Assembly (NCBI RefSeq): GCF_041438865.1
Contig: NZ_CP109450.1
Coordinates: 5,520,501-5,584,500 of the forward strand
Length of the DNA: 64,000 nucleotides
Reading direction: 5' to 3'
DNA from: Streptomyces sp. NBC_01471
GTDB lineage: Bacteria; Actinomycetota; Actinomycetes; Streptomycetales; Streptomycetaceae
Shown: in pieces, positions 17,035 to 25,996 of the stretch
Layout: the number at the start of each line of letters is the position of its first letter
Position numbering within the stretch: position 1 is the stretch's first letter
Made by a program: the position numbers and the translations under genes
The notes under the pieces: model-generated
Seen by the model: only the letters and a program-made list of their open reading frames with translations
Told to the model about the DNA's origin: nothing
Database searches by the model: none

Positions 17035-17517
17035 GCCAGCGGAGAGCGCCTGTCCGGGTGCCTCAGGACCGATACGGGCGCGGCACTGAGTGCACACTGC
17101 ACCGCTATGCGCGGATGGCTGTCCGGCTGACGAACCCGGAGGGTCCGAATGGTGGCCTCTGAGCCGGGCGAGTGGCGTGATTCTCGCCACCTCTGATCGC
17201 GGTGTTGCTCAGATGAGCGATTAAACATGGGGTGTACTTCTCAAAGGCTGGCACTGGGTGCCAGTCGCCAATCGTTCCTGCTGTGAACCCGATATCGCCA
17301 AGCGTGGCCGAAATTGCACTCACGTTGCTACGCACAGCTGTGATGTCTTCAGGAGTTGAACCAATGGGGTGGTGAACCCCGATCTTCTGATCGCTTTCGA
17401 TCTGCTGGCAGACGAGTGGTTACGGCCGTACGACGACCAGGTGGACGTACCCAGGAGCCTTCGATCTGGGTATGTTCCTCGCCGTCAGGGCAGCCAGTCC
17501 GCGAGGAGTCGAGTCCC
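17035..17517 (+). other. Long leader/promoter region of ppdK
   Basis: About 480 bp, less GC-rich than its surroundings. It contains an operator-like inverted repeat CTGGCAC-N3-GTGCCAG at 17248-17264. A weak open frame from GTG 17369 (starting MVNPDLLIAFDLLADEW, with one TTA codon) overlaps the ppdK start; its codon use is poor, so I do not call it a gene. No RNA gene recognised. Confidence 0.5.
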
Positions 17518-20262
17518 GTGCCGGAATCGAAGAACGCAGAACCCCACGTAACTCAGGCGCAAGCGCCGCAGAAGTTCGTTTATGACTTCACCGAAGGCAA
17601 CCGCAACCTCAAGGACCTGCTCGGCGGGAAGGGTGCCAACCTCGCCGAGATGACCAACCTCGGTCTGCCCGTCCCTCCGGGCTTCACCATCACCACCGAG
17701 GCGTGCAAGACGTACCTCGACAGCGGGGACGAGCCCGTCGAACTCCGCGACGAGGTGAGTGCGCACCTCGCCGCCCTGGAGAAGACGATGGGCAAGGAAC
17801 TCGGCCAGCCCGACAACCCGCTGCTCGTCTCGGTCCGTTCGGGCGCCAAGTTCTCCATGCCGGGCATGATGGACACCGTTCTGAACATCGGCCTCTCGGA
17901 CAAGTCCGTGGCCGGTCTCACCCGGCAGTCCGGCGACGAGCGCTTCGCCTGGGACTCCTACCGCCGGCTCATCCAGATGTTCGGCAAGACCGTGCTCGAC
18001 GTCGATGGCGAACTCTTCGAAGAGGCCCTGGAGGCCGCGAAGAAGAGCAAGAAGGTCAGTGTCGACACCGACCTCGAAGCCGCCGACCTGAAGAAGCTGG
18101 TCACCCGCTTCAAGAAGATCGTCAAGCACTCGGCCGGCCGGGACTTCCCGCAGGATCCGCGCGAACAGATGGACCTCGCCATAAGGGCCGTCTTCGAGTC
18201 GTGGAACACCGACCGGGCCAAGCTCTACCGGCGCCAGGAGCGCATCCCCGGCGACCTCGGCACCGCGGTCAACATCTGCTCGATGGTCTTCGGCAACCTC
18301 GGCCCCGACTCCGGTACGGGTGTCGCCTTCACCCGCGACCCGGCCAGCGGGCACCAGGGCGTCTACGGCGACTACCTGCAGAACGCGCAGGGTGAGGATG
18401 TCGTCGCGGGCATCCGCAACACCGTGGCGCTCGCCGATCTGGAGCGGATCGACAAGAAGTCGTACGACCAGCTCATGCAGATCATGGAGACCCTGGAGAC
18501 CCACTACAAGGATCTCTGCGACATCGAATTCACCATTGAGCGCGGCCAGTTGTGGATGCTCCAGACCCGCGTCGGCAAGCGCACCGCCGGTGCCGCGTTC
18601 CGGATCGCGACCCAGCTCGTCGACCAGGGGCTCATCGACGAGGCCGAGGCGCTCCAGCGGGTCAACGGGGCCCAGCTCGCCCAGCTGATGTTCCCGCGCT
18701 TCGACGGCCAGGCCAAGGCGGACCTGCTCGGCCGCGGCATCGCCGCGTCGCCGGGCGCGGCGGTCGGCAAGGCGGTCTTCGACTCGTACACCGCGATCAA
18801 GTGGTCGCGCTCGGGCGAGAAGGTCATCCTGATCCGCCGCGAGACCAACCCGGACGACCTCGACGGCATGATCGCCGCCGAGGGCATCCTCACCTCGCGC
18901 GGCGGCAAGACCTCGCACGCGGCCGTGGTGGCACGCGGCATGGGCAAGACCTGTGTCTGCGGCGCCGAGGAGATCGAGGTCGACACCAAGCGCCGCCGGC
19001 TGACCGCGCCGAACGGCGTGGTCATCGAGGAGGGCGACGTCGTCTCGATCGACGGCTCGTCCGGCAAGGTGTACGCGGGTGAGGTGCCGGTCGTCCCGTC
19101 ACCGGTCGTGGAGTACTTCGAGGGCCGGATGCACGCGGGCGCCGACGACGCGGACGAGCTGGTCGAGGCCGTCCACCGGATCATGGCGTACGCGGACCGG
19201 CGCCGCCGGCTGCGGGTGCGGGCCAACGCGGACAACGCCGAGGACGCCCTGCGCGCCCGGCGGTTCGGCGCCCAGGGCATCGGGCTCTGCCGGACGGAGC
19301 ACATGTTCCTGGGTGAGCGCCGCGAGCTGGTCGAGCGGCTGATCCTGGCCGACACGGACGACGAGCGCGACAAGGCACTCGGCGCGCTGCTGCCGCTCCA
19401 GAAGAAGGACTTCATCGAGCTGTTCGAGGCGATGGACGGGCTTCCCGTCACGGTCCGCCTCCTCGACCCGCCGCTGCACGAGTTCCTTCCGGACATCACC
19501 GAACTCTCGGTGCGCGTGGCCCTCGCGGAGTCCCGCAAGGACGCCAACGAGAACGATCTGCGCCTCCTCCAGGCGGTGCACAAGCTCCACGAGCAGAACC
19601 CGATGCTGGGGCTGCGCGGAGTGCGTCTCGGTCTTGTCATCCCGGGCCTGTTCGCCATGCAGGTCAAGGCCATCGCCGAGGCGGCGGCCGCCCGCAAGGC
19701 CGCCAAGGGCGACCCGCGTGCGGAGATCATGATTCCGCTGGTGGGCACCGTGCAGGAGCTGGAGATCGTCCGCGAGGAGGCCGACCGCGTCATCGCTGAG
19801 GTGGAGGCCGCCACCGGCACGGAGCTGATACTGACCATCGGCACCATGATCGAACTGCCGCGCGCCGCGCTGACGGCGGGCCAGATCGCCGAGGCCGCGC
19901 AGTTCTTCTCCTTCGGCACGAACGACCTCACCCAGACGGTCTGGGGCTTCTCCCGCGACGATGTGGAGGCGTCGTTCTTCACCGCGTACCTGGAGAAGGG
20001 CATCTTCGGGGTCTCCCCGTTCGAGACGATCGACCGTGACGGGGTCGGCGCCCTGGTCCGCAGCGCCTGCGAAGCGGGCCGCGCGACCCGCCCCGACCTC
20101 AAACTGGGGGTCTGCGGCGAACACGGCGGCGACCCGGAGTCGGTGCACTTCTTCCACCAGGTGGGCCTGGACTACGTCTCGTGCTCACCGTTCCGCATCC
20201 CGGTGGCCAGGCTCGAAGCGGGCCGGGCGGCGGCCCAGTCGGACGGCAGCGACAGCCGCTGA
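17518..20262 (+). CDS. ppdK: Pyruvate, phosphate dikinase
   Basis: 914 aa enzyme interconverting pyruvate, ATP and Pi with PEP, AMP and PPi. N-terminal ATP-grasp domain begins FTEGNRNLKDLLGGKGANLA; the swivelling His domain has GGKTSHAAVVARGMGK with the phosphorylated His; the C-terminal barrel has FGTNDLTQTVWG and the catalytic Cys in LGVCGEHGGDP. GTG 17518 is chosen because GAGGAG lies about 9 nt upstream; the frame is open further but lacks a binding site. Length matches bacterial PPDKs (about 880-910 aa). A rho-independent terminator follows. Confidence 0.97.
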   Translation: MPESKNAEPHVTQAQAPQKFVYDFTEGNRNLKDLLGGKGANLAEMTNLGLPVPPGFTITTEACKTYLDSGDEPVELRDEVSAHLAALEKTMGKELGQPDNPLLVSVRSGAKFSMPGMMDTVLNIGLSDKSVAGLTRQSGDERFAWDSYRRLIQMFGKTVLDVDGELFEEALEAAKKSKKVSVDTDLEAADLKKLVTRFKKIVKHSAGRDFPQDPREQMDLAIRAVFESWNTDRAKLYRRQERIPGDLGTAVNICSMVFGNLGPDSGTGVAFTRDPASGHQGVYGDYLQNAQGEDVVAGIRNTVALADLERIDKKSYDQLMQIMETLETHYKDLCDIEFTIERGQLWMLQTRVGKRTAGAAFRIATQLVDQGLIDEAEALQRVNGAQLAQLMFPRFDGQAKADLLGRGIAASPGAAVGKAVFDSYTAIKWSRSGEKVILIRRETNPDDLDGMIAAEGILTSRGGKTSHAAVVARGMGKTCVCGAEEIEVDTKRRRLTAPNGVVIEEGDVVSIDGSSGKVYAGEVPVVPSPVVEYFEGRMHAGADDADELVEAVHRIMAYADRRRRLRVRANADNAEDALRARRFGAQGIGLCRTEHMFLGERRELVERLILADTDDERDKALGALLPLQKKDFIELFEAMDGLPVTVRLLDPPLHEFLPDITELSVRVALAESRKDANENDLRLLQAVHKLHEQNPMLGLRGVRLGLVIPGLFAMQVKAIAEAAAARKAAKGDPRAEIMIPLVGTVQELEIVREEADRVIAEVEAATGTELILTIGTMIELPRAALTAGQIAEAAQFFSFGTNDLTQTVWGFSRDDVEASFFTAYLEKGIFGVSPFETIDRDGVGALVRSACEAGRATRPDLKLGVCGEHGGDPESVHFFHQVGLDYVSCSPFRIPVARLEAGRAAAQSDGSDSR

Positions 20263-20335
20263 CCAGACCCCCGGAGCCGCCGTCGGGTTCACCCCGACCC
20301 TCACCGACCCCGCCGGCGGCTCCGGTGCACCGGAC

Positions 20336-20380
20336 GGAGGGGCGGCACCCGTGCGGGGATGCCGTCCCTCCTGGTTTTTT
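20336..20380 (+). terminator. Rho-independent terminator of ppdK
   Basis: Stem GGAGGGGCGGCA (20336-20347) with TGCCGTCCCTCC (20360-20371), one mismatch, 12-nt loop, then TGGTTTTTT. Confidence 0.9.
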
Positions 20381-20387
20381 CGGGGGC

Positions 20388-20624
20388 TCAGAGGTCGCCG
20401 CAGTCGGCTGCCTCAGCAGCGTCCTCCCCGTAGGTACGGAGCCGTCGGCCCCGGCTCTCGGCGATCCGGAGTGTGTCACGGAGCGATTCGGTCAGCCGGC
20501 CAGCCAGGTAGCGCAACTCATCGGCAGATAACCCCTGTTCGGCGACCGGAGCACGCGCGTGGCCGAGGAGTTGGGCGCTCATGCCGAGCTGGACTGCTTC
20601 CATGCTGCCGGCGAGCCGGGCCAC
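20388..20624 (-). CDS. Small helical protein, probably detached C-terminal part of a GntR-locus gene
   Basis: 78 aa from GTG 20624, with AGAGG 4 nt upstream. Sequence such as SMEAVQLGMSAQLLGHA and DELRYLAGRLTESLRDTLRI predicts a long helical protein. It overlaps the 3' end of the GntR HTH gene in another frame by about 45 bp. Either it is a separate translationally coupled protein or it was once fused to the upstream HTH. Function unknown. Confidence 0.5.
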   Translation of the reverse strand: MARLAGSMEAVQLGMSAQLLGHARAPVAEQGLSADELRYLAGRLTESLRDTLRIAESRGRRLRTYGEDAAEAADCGDL

Positions 20625-20887
20625 GGGGCCTCTGCCGTCGGTCGACAGAGTTGGTTCGCGACGCGGCGGATCGGTTGGAAGTCCCGCACGTACGTACCGG
20701 ATCCGGGACGCGCGTAGGCGATACCCTCGGCGATCAGCAGCTTCAGCGCTCCGCCCGCGGTCATCTTGGCCACGCCGTACTGCTGGACGAGCGCCGGCTC
20801 ACCGGGCAGCCGGGAACCGGCCCCGAACTCCCCGGAGGTGATGCGTGCCCGCAGGTCGTCAGCGATCTGGCGGGCTGTCTGGGGCAT
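20579..20887 (-). CDS. Truncated GntR-family regulator (HTH only)
   Basis: 102 aa. The winged helix is intact: QIADDLRARITSGEFGAGSR, GEPALVQQYGVAKMTAGGAL, then IAEGIAYARPGSGTYVRDF. After the family phrase QPIRRVANQ the sequence becomes low-complexity and stops, so the usual effector domain is missing. The next frame (20388-20624) continues as a helical protein. A deletion/frameshift or a genuinely short regulator are both possible. Confidence 0.65.
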   Translation of the reverse strand: MPQTARQIADDLRARITSGEFGAGSRLPGEPALVQQYGVAKMTAGGALKLLIAEGIAYARPGSGTYVRDFQPIRRVANQLCRPTAEAPWPGSPAAWKQSSSA

Positions 20888-21015
20888 TGCGCGTTCTCCG
20901 GTATCTCCTTGGGGTGTCTACGCCCAGACACCCTAACTTCCGGGCCGGTACTCCGGCTGTCGCCCCTGCGCCCCGTCGCGAAAAGGTCTGACCGGCCGGC
21001 AGGGTCGGCGCGGGG

Positions 21016-21936
21016 TCAGCCGCGCGCCTTCGCCATGGCCTCGACCGCCTTGACGACGACATCCGGGCGGTCGGTCGGAATCTCGTGTGAGCTTCCCTTC
21101 GCGACGAGGTACGTCCGGTTGGTGGCAGCCTTCGCGAACTGGGTCTGGGCGTCCCGCCACAGCTGTGCGTCGTCGGGCGTACCGAAAGGCGTCTTCGACG
21201 ACGCGATCACGGTGGCGGGGACACTCTGCGGCCAGGAGATCCGGTGGTAGGCGTGGTGCATCGGGCCGTAGTTGTCCGCTGTCGCCAGCAGTTGGCGGAC
21301 CGGCTTCGTCGAGAGCGTGCCGTCGAGCTGCGCCACCTGCGCCTGGTTCGCGGCCACGATCCTCGCCGTTTCGGTGTCCGTATAGAAGTTCGGCAGACTG
21401 GCGTCGACCAGGACGGCGCCGGAAACCCACTTCGGGTGCTTCTTCGCGAAGTACGTGGCGACCTCGCCCGCCTGGGAGTGCGAGACGAGGACCACGTCAT
21501 GGGTGACGCCCAGCTTGGTGAGGCCGGCCTCCAGGTCCGATGCGGCGTTCTCCGCGTTCCAGGCGCCGACGACCTCGTCGCTCTTCCCGATTCCGGCACG
21601 GTCGTACGTGATGATCTCGGATCCGGTCTGCTCGGCCAGGGCAGGAGCTATCTTCTGCCACTGTGACGCGCCCTCCCCGCCGCCCGCATCCAGGACGATG
21701 GCAGGCAGGTGGCCGGGCTTGACATGGAAGGCGAGCCTGTGGCCGTTGTTCGAGATCATGTGGAGCGAAGGACCAGCGACGGCGGAGGCCGAAGGACCGC
21801 TTGACCGTGCAGGTGCCGCCGCGGCGGAAGCGGCGGAGTTCCCGCAGGCCACCAGGGCTCCGGTCACGACCGTGGCCAGGGCCGCTGTCGCGAGCACTGC
21901 CGTACGGCGACGTGGTGTGGTGGTGCGTGCACTCAT
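21016..21936 (-). CDS. Secreted alpha/beta-hydrolase lipoprotein
   Basis: 306 aa. The signal peptide (RRRTAVLATAALATVVTGAL) ends in lipobox ALVAC with Cys31, followed by an Ala/Ser linker and an alpha/beta-hydrolase domain. The nucleophile elbow reads VLVSHSQAGE (family GxSxG with the first Gly replaced by Ser), the oxyanion region is LDAGGGEGASQW and the catalytic His lies in KGSSHEIPTDRPDVV. ATG 21936 has AGGAG 6 nt upstream. Substrate unknown; an extracellular esterase or peptidase-like role is possible. Confidence 0.82.
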   Translation of the reverse strand: MSARTTTPRRRTAVLATAALATVVTGALVACGNSAASAAAAPARSSGPSASAVAGPSLHMISNNGHRLAFHVKPGHLPAIVLDAGGGEGASQWQKIAPALAEQTGSEIITYDRAGIGKSDEVVGAWNAENAASDLEAGLTKLGVTHDVVLVSHSQAGEVATYFAKKHPKWVSGAVLVDASLPNFYTDTETARIVAANQAQVAQLDGTLSTKPVRQLLATADNYGPMHHAYHRISWPQSVPATVIASSKTPFGTPDDAQLWRDAQTQFAKAATNRTYLVAKGSSHEIPTDRPDVVVKAVEAMAKARG

Positions 21937-22132
21937 GGCTGGCTCCTGAAGGCGGGGAATACCGTGCGCCGGGCGGCTTGGTACCGGCTTTCGGCGGGTT
22001 CTGGTGAACGCCTTCAGTCTTGTTGGATCCGGGCCGGTGGACGATGGGGCTGGCGGGTGAGCACGGGTGTACGTGAACTCCGAACCTTTGGTGGTGCCAG
22101 CCCCCCCCAACCGGGGAGGCGCAGGATCGCCC

Positions 22133-22952
22133 TCAGTCGTCGATCCCCGACCGCTCCACCCCCGCCACGATGTGCCGTTGCAGCAGCAGGAACACCAGCA
22201 GCAGCGGCACGATCGACACTGCCGCCGCGATGAACAGTTCGTGGATGTTGACCACTTGGCCCGTCGTGAAGGTCGACAGTGCCACCTGTACCGTCCACGC
22301 GTTCTTGTCCTGGCCGATCACCAGCGGCCAGAGGAAGGCGTTCCACGCGCCGATGAAGACGATCGTGCCGACCGCCGCGAAGACCGGGCCGGAGTTGGGG
22401 ACCACGATGCGCCAGTACTTCCTGCGGGAAGCCCAGGAAGTACTGGCGGAAGATGAAGCAGGCGAACGCCGAGAACAGCGTCGGGATGATCAGGCCGCGC
22501 AGGGTGGAGATCCAGCCGAGCGTGGACACCAGGACGAAGCTCGGTACGAAGGTCACCGCCGCCGGGACCATCAGGGTGCCCAGGATCGCGTAGAACACCT
22601 TGTTCGCGTGGCGGTACGGGATGCGGGCCAGGCCGTACCCGGCCAGGGAGGCCAGCAGGACCGTGCCGAGGGTCGTGGTCACCGCGATCAGGGCCGAGTT
22701 CAGCAGCGAGCGGGCCATCGGGACCGCCGGGTCGTCGAACAGTTCGCGGATGTTCGACCACTGGAGGTGGGCGGGGAAGAACGTCCACGCGGGTGACGTG
22801 ATGTCCTGCTCCCTGGAAAGCCCGTTCCGCAGCAGCAGATAGAACGGGATGAGGAAGAGCGCCGCCAGCGCGATCACCAGGACGGTGCGCAGTGCGCGCC
22901 CGGCCCGTACCAGGGCGTCGTCACGGCGGGGTGCGCCGGTGCTGAGAGGCAT
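22133..22952 (-). pseudogene. Sugar ABC transporter permease (MalG-type), disrupted
   Basis: The N-terminal part (from ATG 22952) reads a normal permease through FRQYFLGFPQE; the C-terminal part continues in another frame from YWRIVVPNSGPVFAAVG to VERSGIDD and a stop at 22133. About 16 residues, exactly the EAA coupling motif expected at this point (EEAARxDG...), are missing and the frame is shifted. The junction coincides with a 39-bp hairpin at 22410-22448. Without the EAA loop the protein should not dock with its ATPase. Either a true inactivating deletion or an assembly/sequencing error at a hairpin. It is the third gene of a binding protein-permease-permease operon. Confidence 0.8.
22410..22448. 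repeat. Perfect 15-bp inverted repeat at the permease break
   Basis: CGCCAGTACTTCCTG at 22410-22424 and CAGGAAGTACTGGCG at 22434-22448 flank 9 bp. It lies exactly where coding sequence is missing. Confidence 0.9.
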
Positions 22953-22953
22953 G

Positions 22954-23904
22954 TCAGTCCTCCGTCCTGCCGAGCCCGAACCAGCGGGCCTGGACGATCG
23001 TCACCACCGCGATGATCAGGGCGAGAATGACCGCGCCCGCACTGCCGAGACCGAGGTTCTGCCCCTGCCCGAGCGCCGTGTAGTAGAGGTACACGAGCGG
23101 TGGCCGCGCGTACGGCGGATAGCCCCGGGCATCGCTCAGCAGGTTGTAGAACTCGTCGAACGCCTGGAACGCGTTGATCACGAGCAGCAGCACCACGGCG
23201 ACCGAGGTCGCCCGCAGCTGCGGGAACGTGATGTGCCGGAAGACCTGCCAGCCGGGGCGCGCACCGTCGACGGCGGCCGCCTCGTACAGCTGTGGAGCGA
23301 TCCGCTGGAGCCCGGCGAGGAACAGCACCATGTAGAACCCCGCCTGGAGCCAGAGCCGCAGGGTCACGATCACCAGCCAGTACCAGGGCGGGTGGGTCGT
23401 CGAGAGCCACGCGGTCTGGTCCTCGCCGAACCAGCCGAGCACGGTGTTCGCCAGCCCGAACCGCACCCCGTTGAAGATCGAGAGCTTCCAGACCATCGAG
23501 GCCACCACATAGGAGCAGGCCGCCGGGAGGAAGAAGACCGACCGGAAGAAGGACTGCGCGAACCGCAGGCGGTTCACCATCAGCGCCAGGGCGAGTGAGA
23601 GCGCGTACGTCGCCGGGACGATGAACAGCGAGAAGACCGCGAACGTCCACAGGCTGGAGGTGAACGCGCCGTCGGTCAGCATCGACGTGTAGTTGTCGAG
23701 CCCCACGAACTTCGTCGGCGAGACCGTGTTGTGGGCGTCGAAGAAGCTCAGACAGAGACTCCACAGCAGCGGGACGTACGTGAAGAGCGCGAGGCCGGCG
23801 GCGAAGGGGCCGACGAAGATCCAGAACCAGAGCGTGCGGTGTCGCACCGGTCCCGCACGACGGGCCCAGCGGTGTTCCACCGGTCCCTCACGACGGCCCG
23901 TCAC
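22954..23904 (-). CDS. Sugar ABC transporter permease (MalF-type)
   Basis: 316 aa, six or so membrane helices. The EAA motif is intact: LQRIAPQLYEAAAVDGARPG, followed by FRHITFPQLR. GTG 23904 overlaps the TGA of the binding-protein gene (GTGA), and its own stop is 1 nt before the start of the broken MalG-type permease. No ATPase gene is present; streptomycete CUT1 importers often share the MsiK ATPase encoded elsewhere (established for several systems). Confidence 0.9.
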   Translation of the reverse strand: MTGRREGPVEHRWARRAGPVRHRTLWFWIFVGPFAAGLALFTYVPLLWSLCLSFFDAHNTVSPTKFVGLDNYTSMLTDGAFTSSLWTFAVFSLFIVPATYALSLALALMVNRLRFAQSFFRSVFFLPAACSYVVASMVWKLSIFNGVRFGLANTVLGWFGEDQTAWLSTTHPPWYWLVIVTLRLWLQAGFYMVLFLAGLQRIAPQLYEAAAVDGARPGWQVFRHITFPQLRATSVAVVLLLVINAFQAFDEFYNLLSDARGYPPYARPPLVYLYYTALGQGQNLGLGSAGAVILALIIAVVTIVQARWFGLGRTED

Positions 23905-25172
23905 GACTTCTTCTTCTGGACCCGCCGCAGCTCACCGTTGGTCTTGCGGACGACCGCTCTGACCTCGTTCTCCGGGTTGGCGCCGTCCTTGATGATCCGG
24001 TTGAGGGCGTCCTGGTACGCGACCTGGCAGGCGGGCGTCCACAGCAGCGGCTGGGCCCAGCCGTTGTCGGTGGCGTACCGGACCGCGTCCGCCGCCGCTC
24101 CCTCCCGCAGCTTCGCCGCCTTCTTGGCGAGGGAGATCCGGGCCGGGATGTGGAATCCGTACGAGAGGGCGAAGTCCTCCTGGTACGCGGTCCGGTCGAT
24201 CCACAGCCACTTGACGAACGCCTTGGCCTCGGCGCGGTGCTTGCCGCGTGCGTTGACCGCCGAGCTGTACGCGCCGACCGGGACGGAGGGCTTTCCGGCC
24301 GCGCCGTCCTCGGGGAAGGGCAGGACGCCGAAGTCGTCGCCCAGCGCCTTCTTGACCGCGGGGAGCGCCCACAAACCGCACCACTGCATCGCGGTGAGGC
24401 CCTGGACGAAGGCCGACGGGTCGGACCAGTCGGCCGGGGCGCCGAGCAGCAGTGACTTGTCGGCGTACAACCGGTGGAACTTGGCCAGGGTGCGAGCAGC
24501 CGCCGGATCGTCGAAGCCGGTCTTCCCGTCCTCGGTGACGAGGCTGAGCCCGGCCGCGTAGAGCGGGGTGCCGCCGAGGACGCCCGCGCCGCCGTCGTTG
24601 CCGAGGAACAGGCCCTTGACCTTCTTGTCGGTCAACGCCCTTGCCGCGTCCACGAGTTCGTCGAGCGTCCGCGGCGGCTGGATGTTCGCGTCCTTGAGCA
24701 GGCTCTTGCGGTAGTAGAGGAGCTGGGTGTCGATGGTCTGCGGGATGCCCCAGATCTTCCCGCCGTAGGTCTTCGGGGCGAGCACCGCCTGGTTGAAGTC
24801 GTCCTTCACCCCGTCGAACAGGTCGGTCAGATCGACGACCTGGCCACCCTGGATCTGGTCGAGGGCGGGGCCGTTGACCTCGAAGACGTCGGGGCCCGAC
24901 GAGGACAGCAGCGCGGCGGCGGTCTGCTGGTCGTAATTGCCCGGCCGCCACTGGATCTTGACGGTCGCCTCGCGGTAGGCGGCCGCGTACCGCCGCACGG
25001 CCTGCTCGGTCCCGGCCTCGCCGTACTGGTGGTACCACTGCTGGAACGTGGGTCCGCTGCCGCCCGAACTGTCCTTGCCCCGACCGGTGTTGGACCCGCA
25101 CGCGGCGGCGAGTGCCCCGGTCAGTGCGAGGCTGCCCCCTGTGGCGAGCAGTCGCCTGCGGCTGATGGTCAT
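23901..25172 (-). CDS. Sugar ABC transporter substrate-binding lipoprotein
   Basis: 423 aa extracellular solute-binding protein, family 1. The signal sequence MTISRRRLLATGGSLALTGA resembles a Tat signal and ends with lipobox LAAAC (Cys25). The mature protein has the family segments FEVNGPALDQIQGGQVVDLT, GKIWGIPQTIDTQLLYYRK and a C-terminal WTPACQVAYQDALNRII. ATG 25172 is taken as the first Met before the twin-Arg region. It heads the operon with two permeases, the second of which is disrupted, so import may be impaired. Confidence 0.9.
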   Translation of the reverse strand: MTISRRRLLATGGSLALTGALAAACGSNTGRGKDSSGGSGPTFQQWYHQYGEAGTEQAVRRYAAAYREATVKIQWRPGNYDQQTAAALLSSSGPDVFEVNGPALDQIQGGQVVDLTDLFDGVKDDFNQAVLAPKTYGGKIWGIPQTIDTQLLYYRKSLLKDANIQPPRTLDELVDAARALTDKKVKGLFLGNDGGAGVLGGTPLYAAGLSLVTEDGKTGFDDPAAARTLAKFHRLYADKSLLLGAPADWSDPSAFVQGLTAMQWCGLWALPAVKKALGDDFGVLPFPEDGAAGKPSVPVGAYSSAVNARGKHRAEAKAFVKWLWIDRTAYQEDFALSYGFHIPARISLAKKAAKLREGAAADAVRYATDNGWAQPLLWTPACQVAYQDALNRIIKDGANPENEVRAVVRKTNGELRRVQKKKS

Positions 25173-25393
25173 GGTGCGTCCCCCTGGCTCCGGCCGGCGT
25201 CGTTCCTCAGGTCTCCCGTTGTACGCCCTAACGATCAACCATGGTGCGGGATTGCGACAGAGGTGTTGCGCGGGTGTGTCGGCCCGGACGGGTTTTCGTA
25301 CGACCGATGAGTTTCCGGGGACCCCGCCGTCTATACATCCGAAAGGCGCGCCGCTCGGCGGGCCACCAGGCTGACATGAGAGAAGAGCTCCCA

Positions 25394-25798
25394 ATGCCCC
25401 AGATGATCTTCGTCAATCTGCCGGTCAAGGACCTTGAGGTCTCCAAGTCCTTCTTCGCCGGGCTCGGATACACGATCAACCCCCAGTTCACCGACGAGAA
25501 CGCGGCCTGCGTCGTGATCAGCGAATCGATCTTCACGATGCTGATCACGGAGCCGTTCTTCAAGCAGTTCACCAAGAAGGAGATCGCCGACGCGACCAGG
25601 ACCACCGAGGTGCTGGTCTGTCTCAGCGCGGAGAGCAGAGCCGACGTCGACCGGCTGGTCGACACCGCGCTGGCCTCGGGCGGCTCGCCCGCGAACGAGA
25701 CCCAGGAGCAGGGCCCGATGTACGGGCGCTCCTTCCAGGACCCGGACGGCCACATCTGGGAGGTCATGTGGATGGACCCCGCCGCGGTCCAGGGCTGA
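25394..25798 (+). CDS. VOC (glyoxalase/bleomycin-resistance-like) family protein
   Basis: 134 aa. Starts MPQMIFVNLPVKDLEVSKSF and ends with MYGRSFQDPDGHIWEVMWMD, the beta-alpha-beta-beta-beta halves of a VOC fold; the terminal Glu in HIWEVMWMD is the usual metal ligand. ATG 25394 is chosen with AGAAGAG 6 nt upstream; ATG 25376 in frame would add six residues. Function unknown; homologues are annotated as glyoxalases. Confidence 0.88.
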   Translation: MPQMIFVNLPVKDLEVSKSFFAGLGYTINPQFTDENAACVVISESIFTMLITEPFFKQFTKKEIADATRTTEVLVCLSAESRADVDRLVDTALASGGSPANETQEQGPMYGRSFQDPDGHIWEVMWMDPAAVQG

Positions 25799-25996
25799 CC
25801 GGATCCGGAGCTGACCGAAGTCCGGGGTGATGCCGCAGGGTGGGCGCCGGGTGCCGGTGCAAGGGCGGGGGAGAGGGGGGCGTGCCGTGTCGTGCCGCTC
25901 CCTCTCACCCGCCGCTGCATCCAGCGGTCACGTCGGTCCGTCGGAACGGCCCGTCGGATCGGCCCGTCGGGTCTGCGCTTCAGTGGGTGGGTCCGG

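Noticed and set aside
17369-17551. 60-aa ORF (MVNPDLLIAFDLLADEW...) upstream of ppdK
   Set aside because: Poor codon bias, binding site badly spaced, overlaps the ppdK start in another frame. Protein-like start, so not fully excluded.
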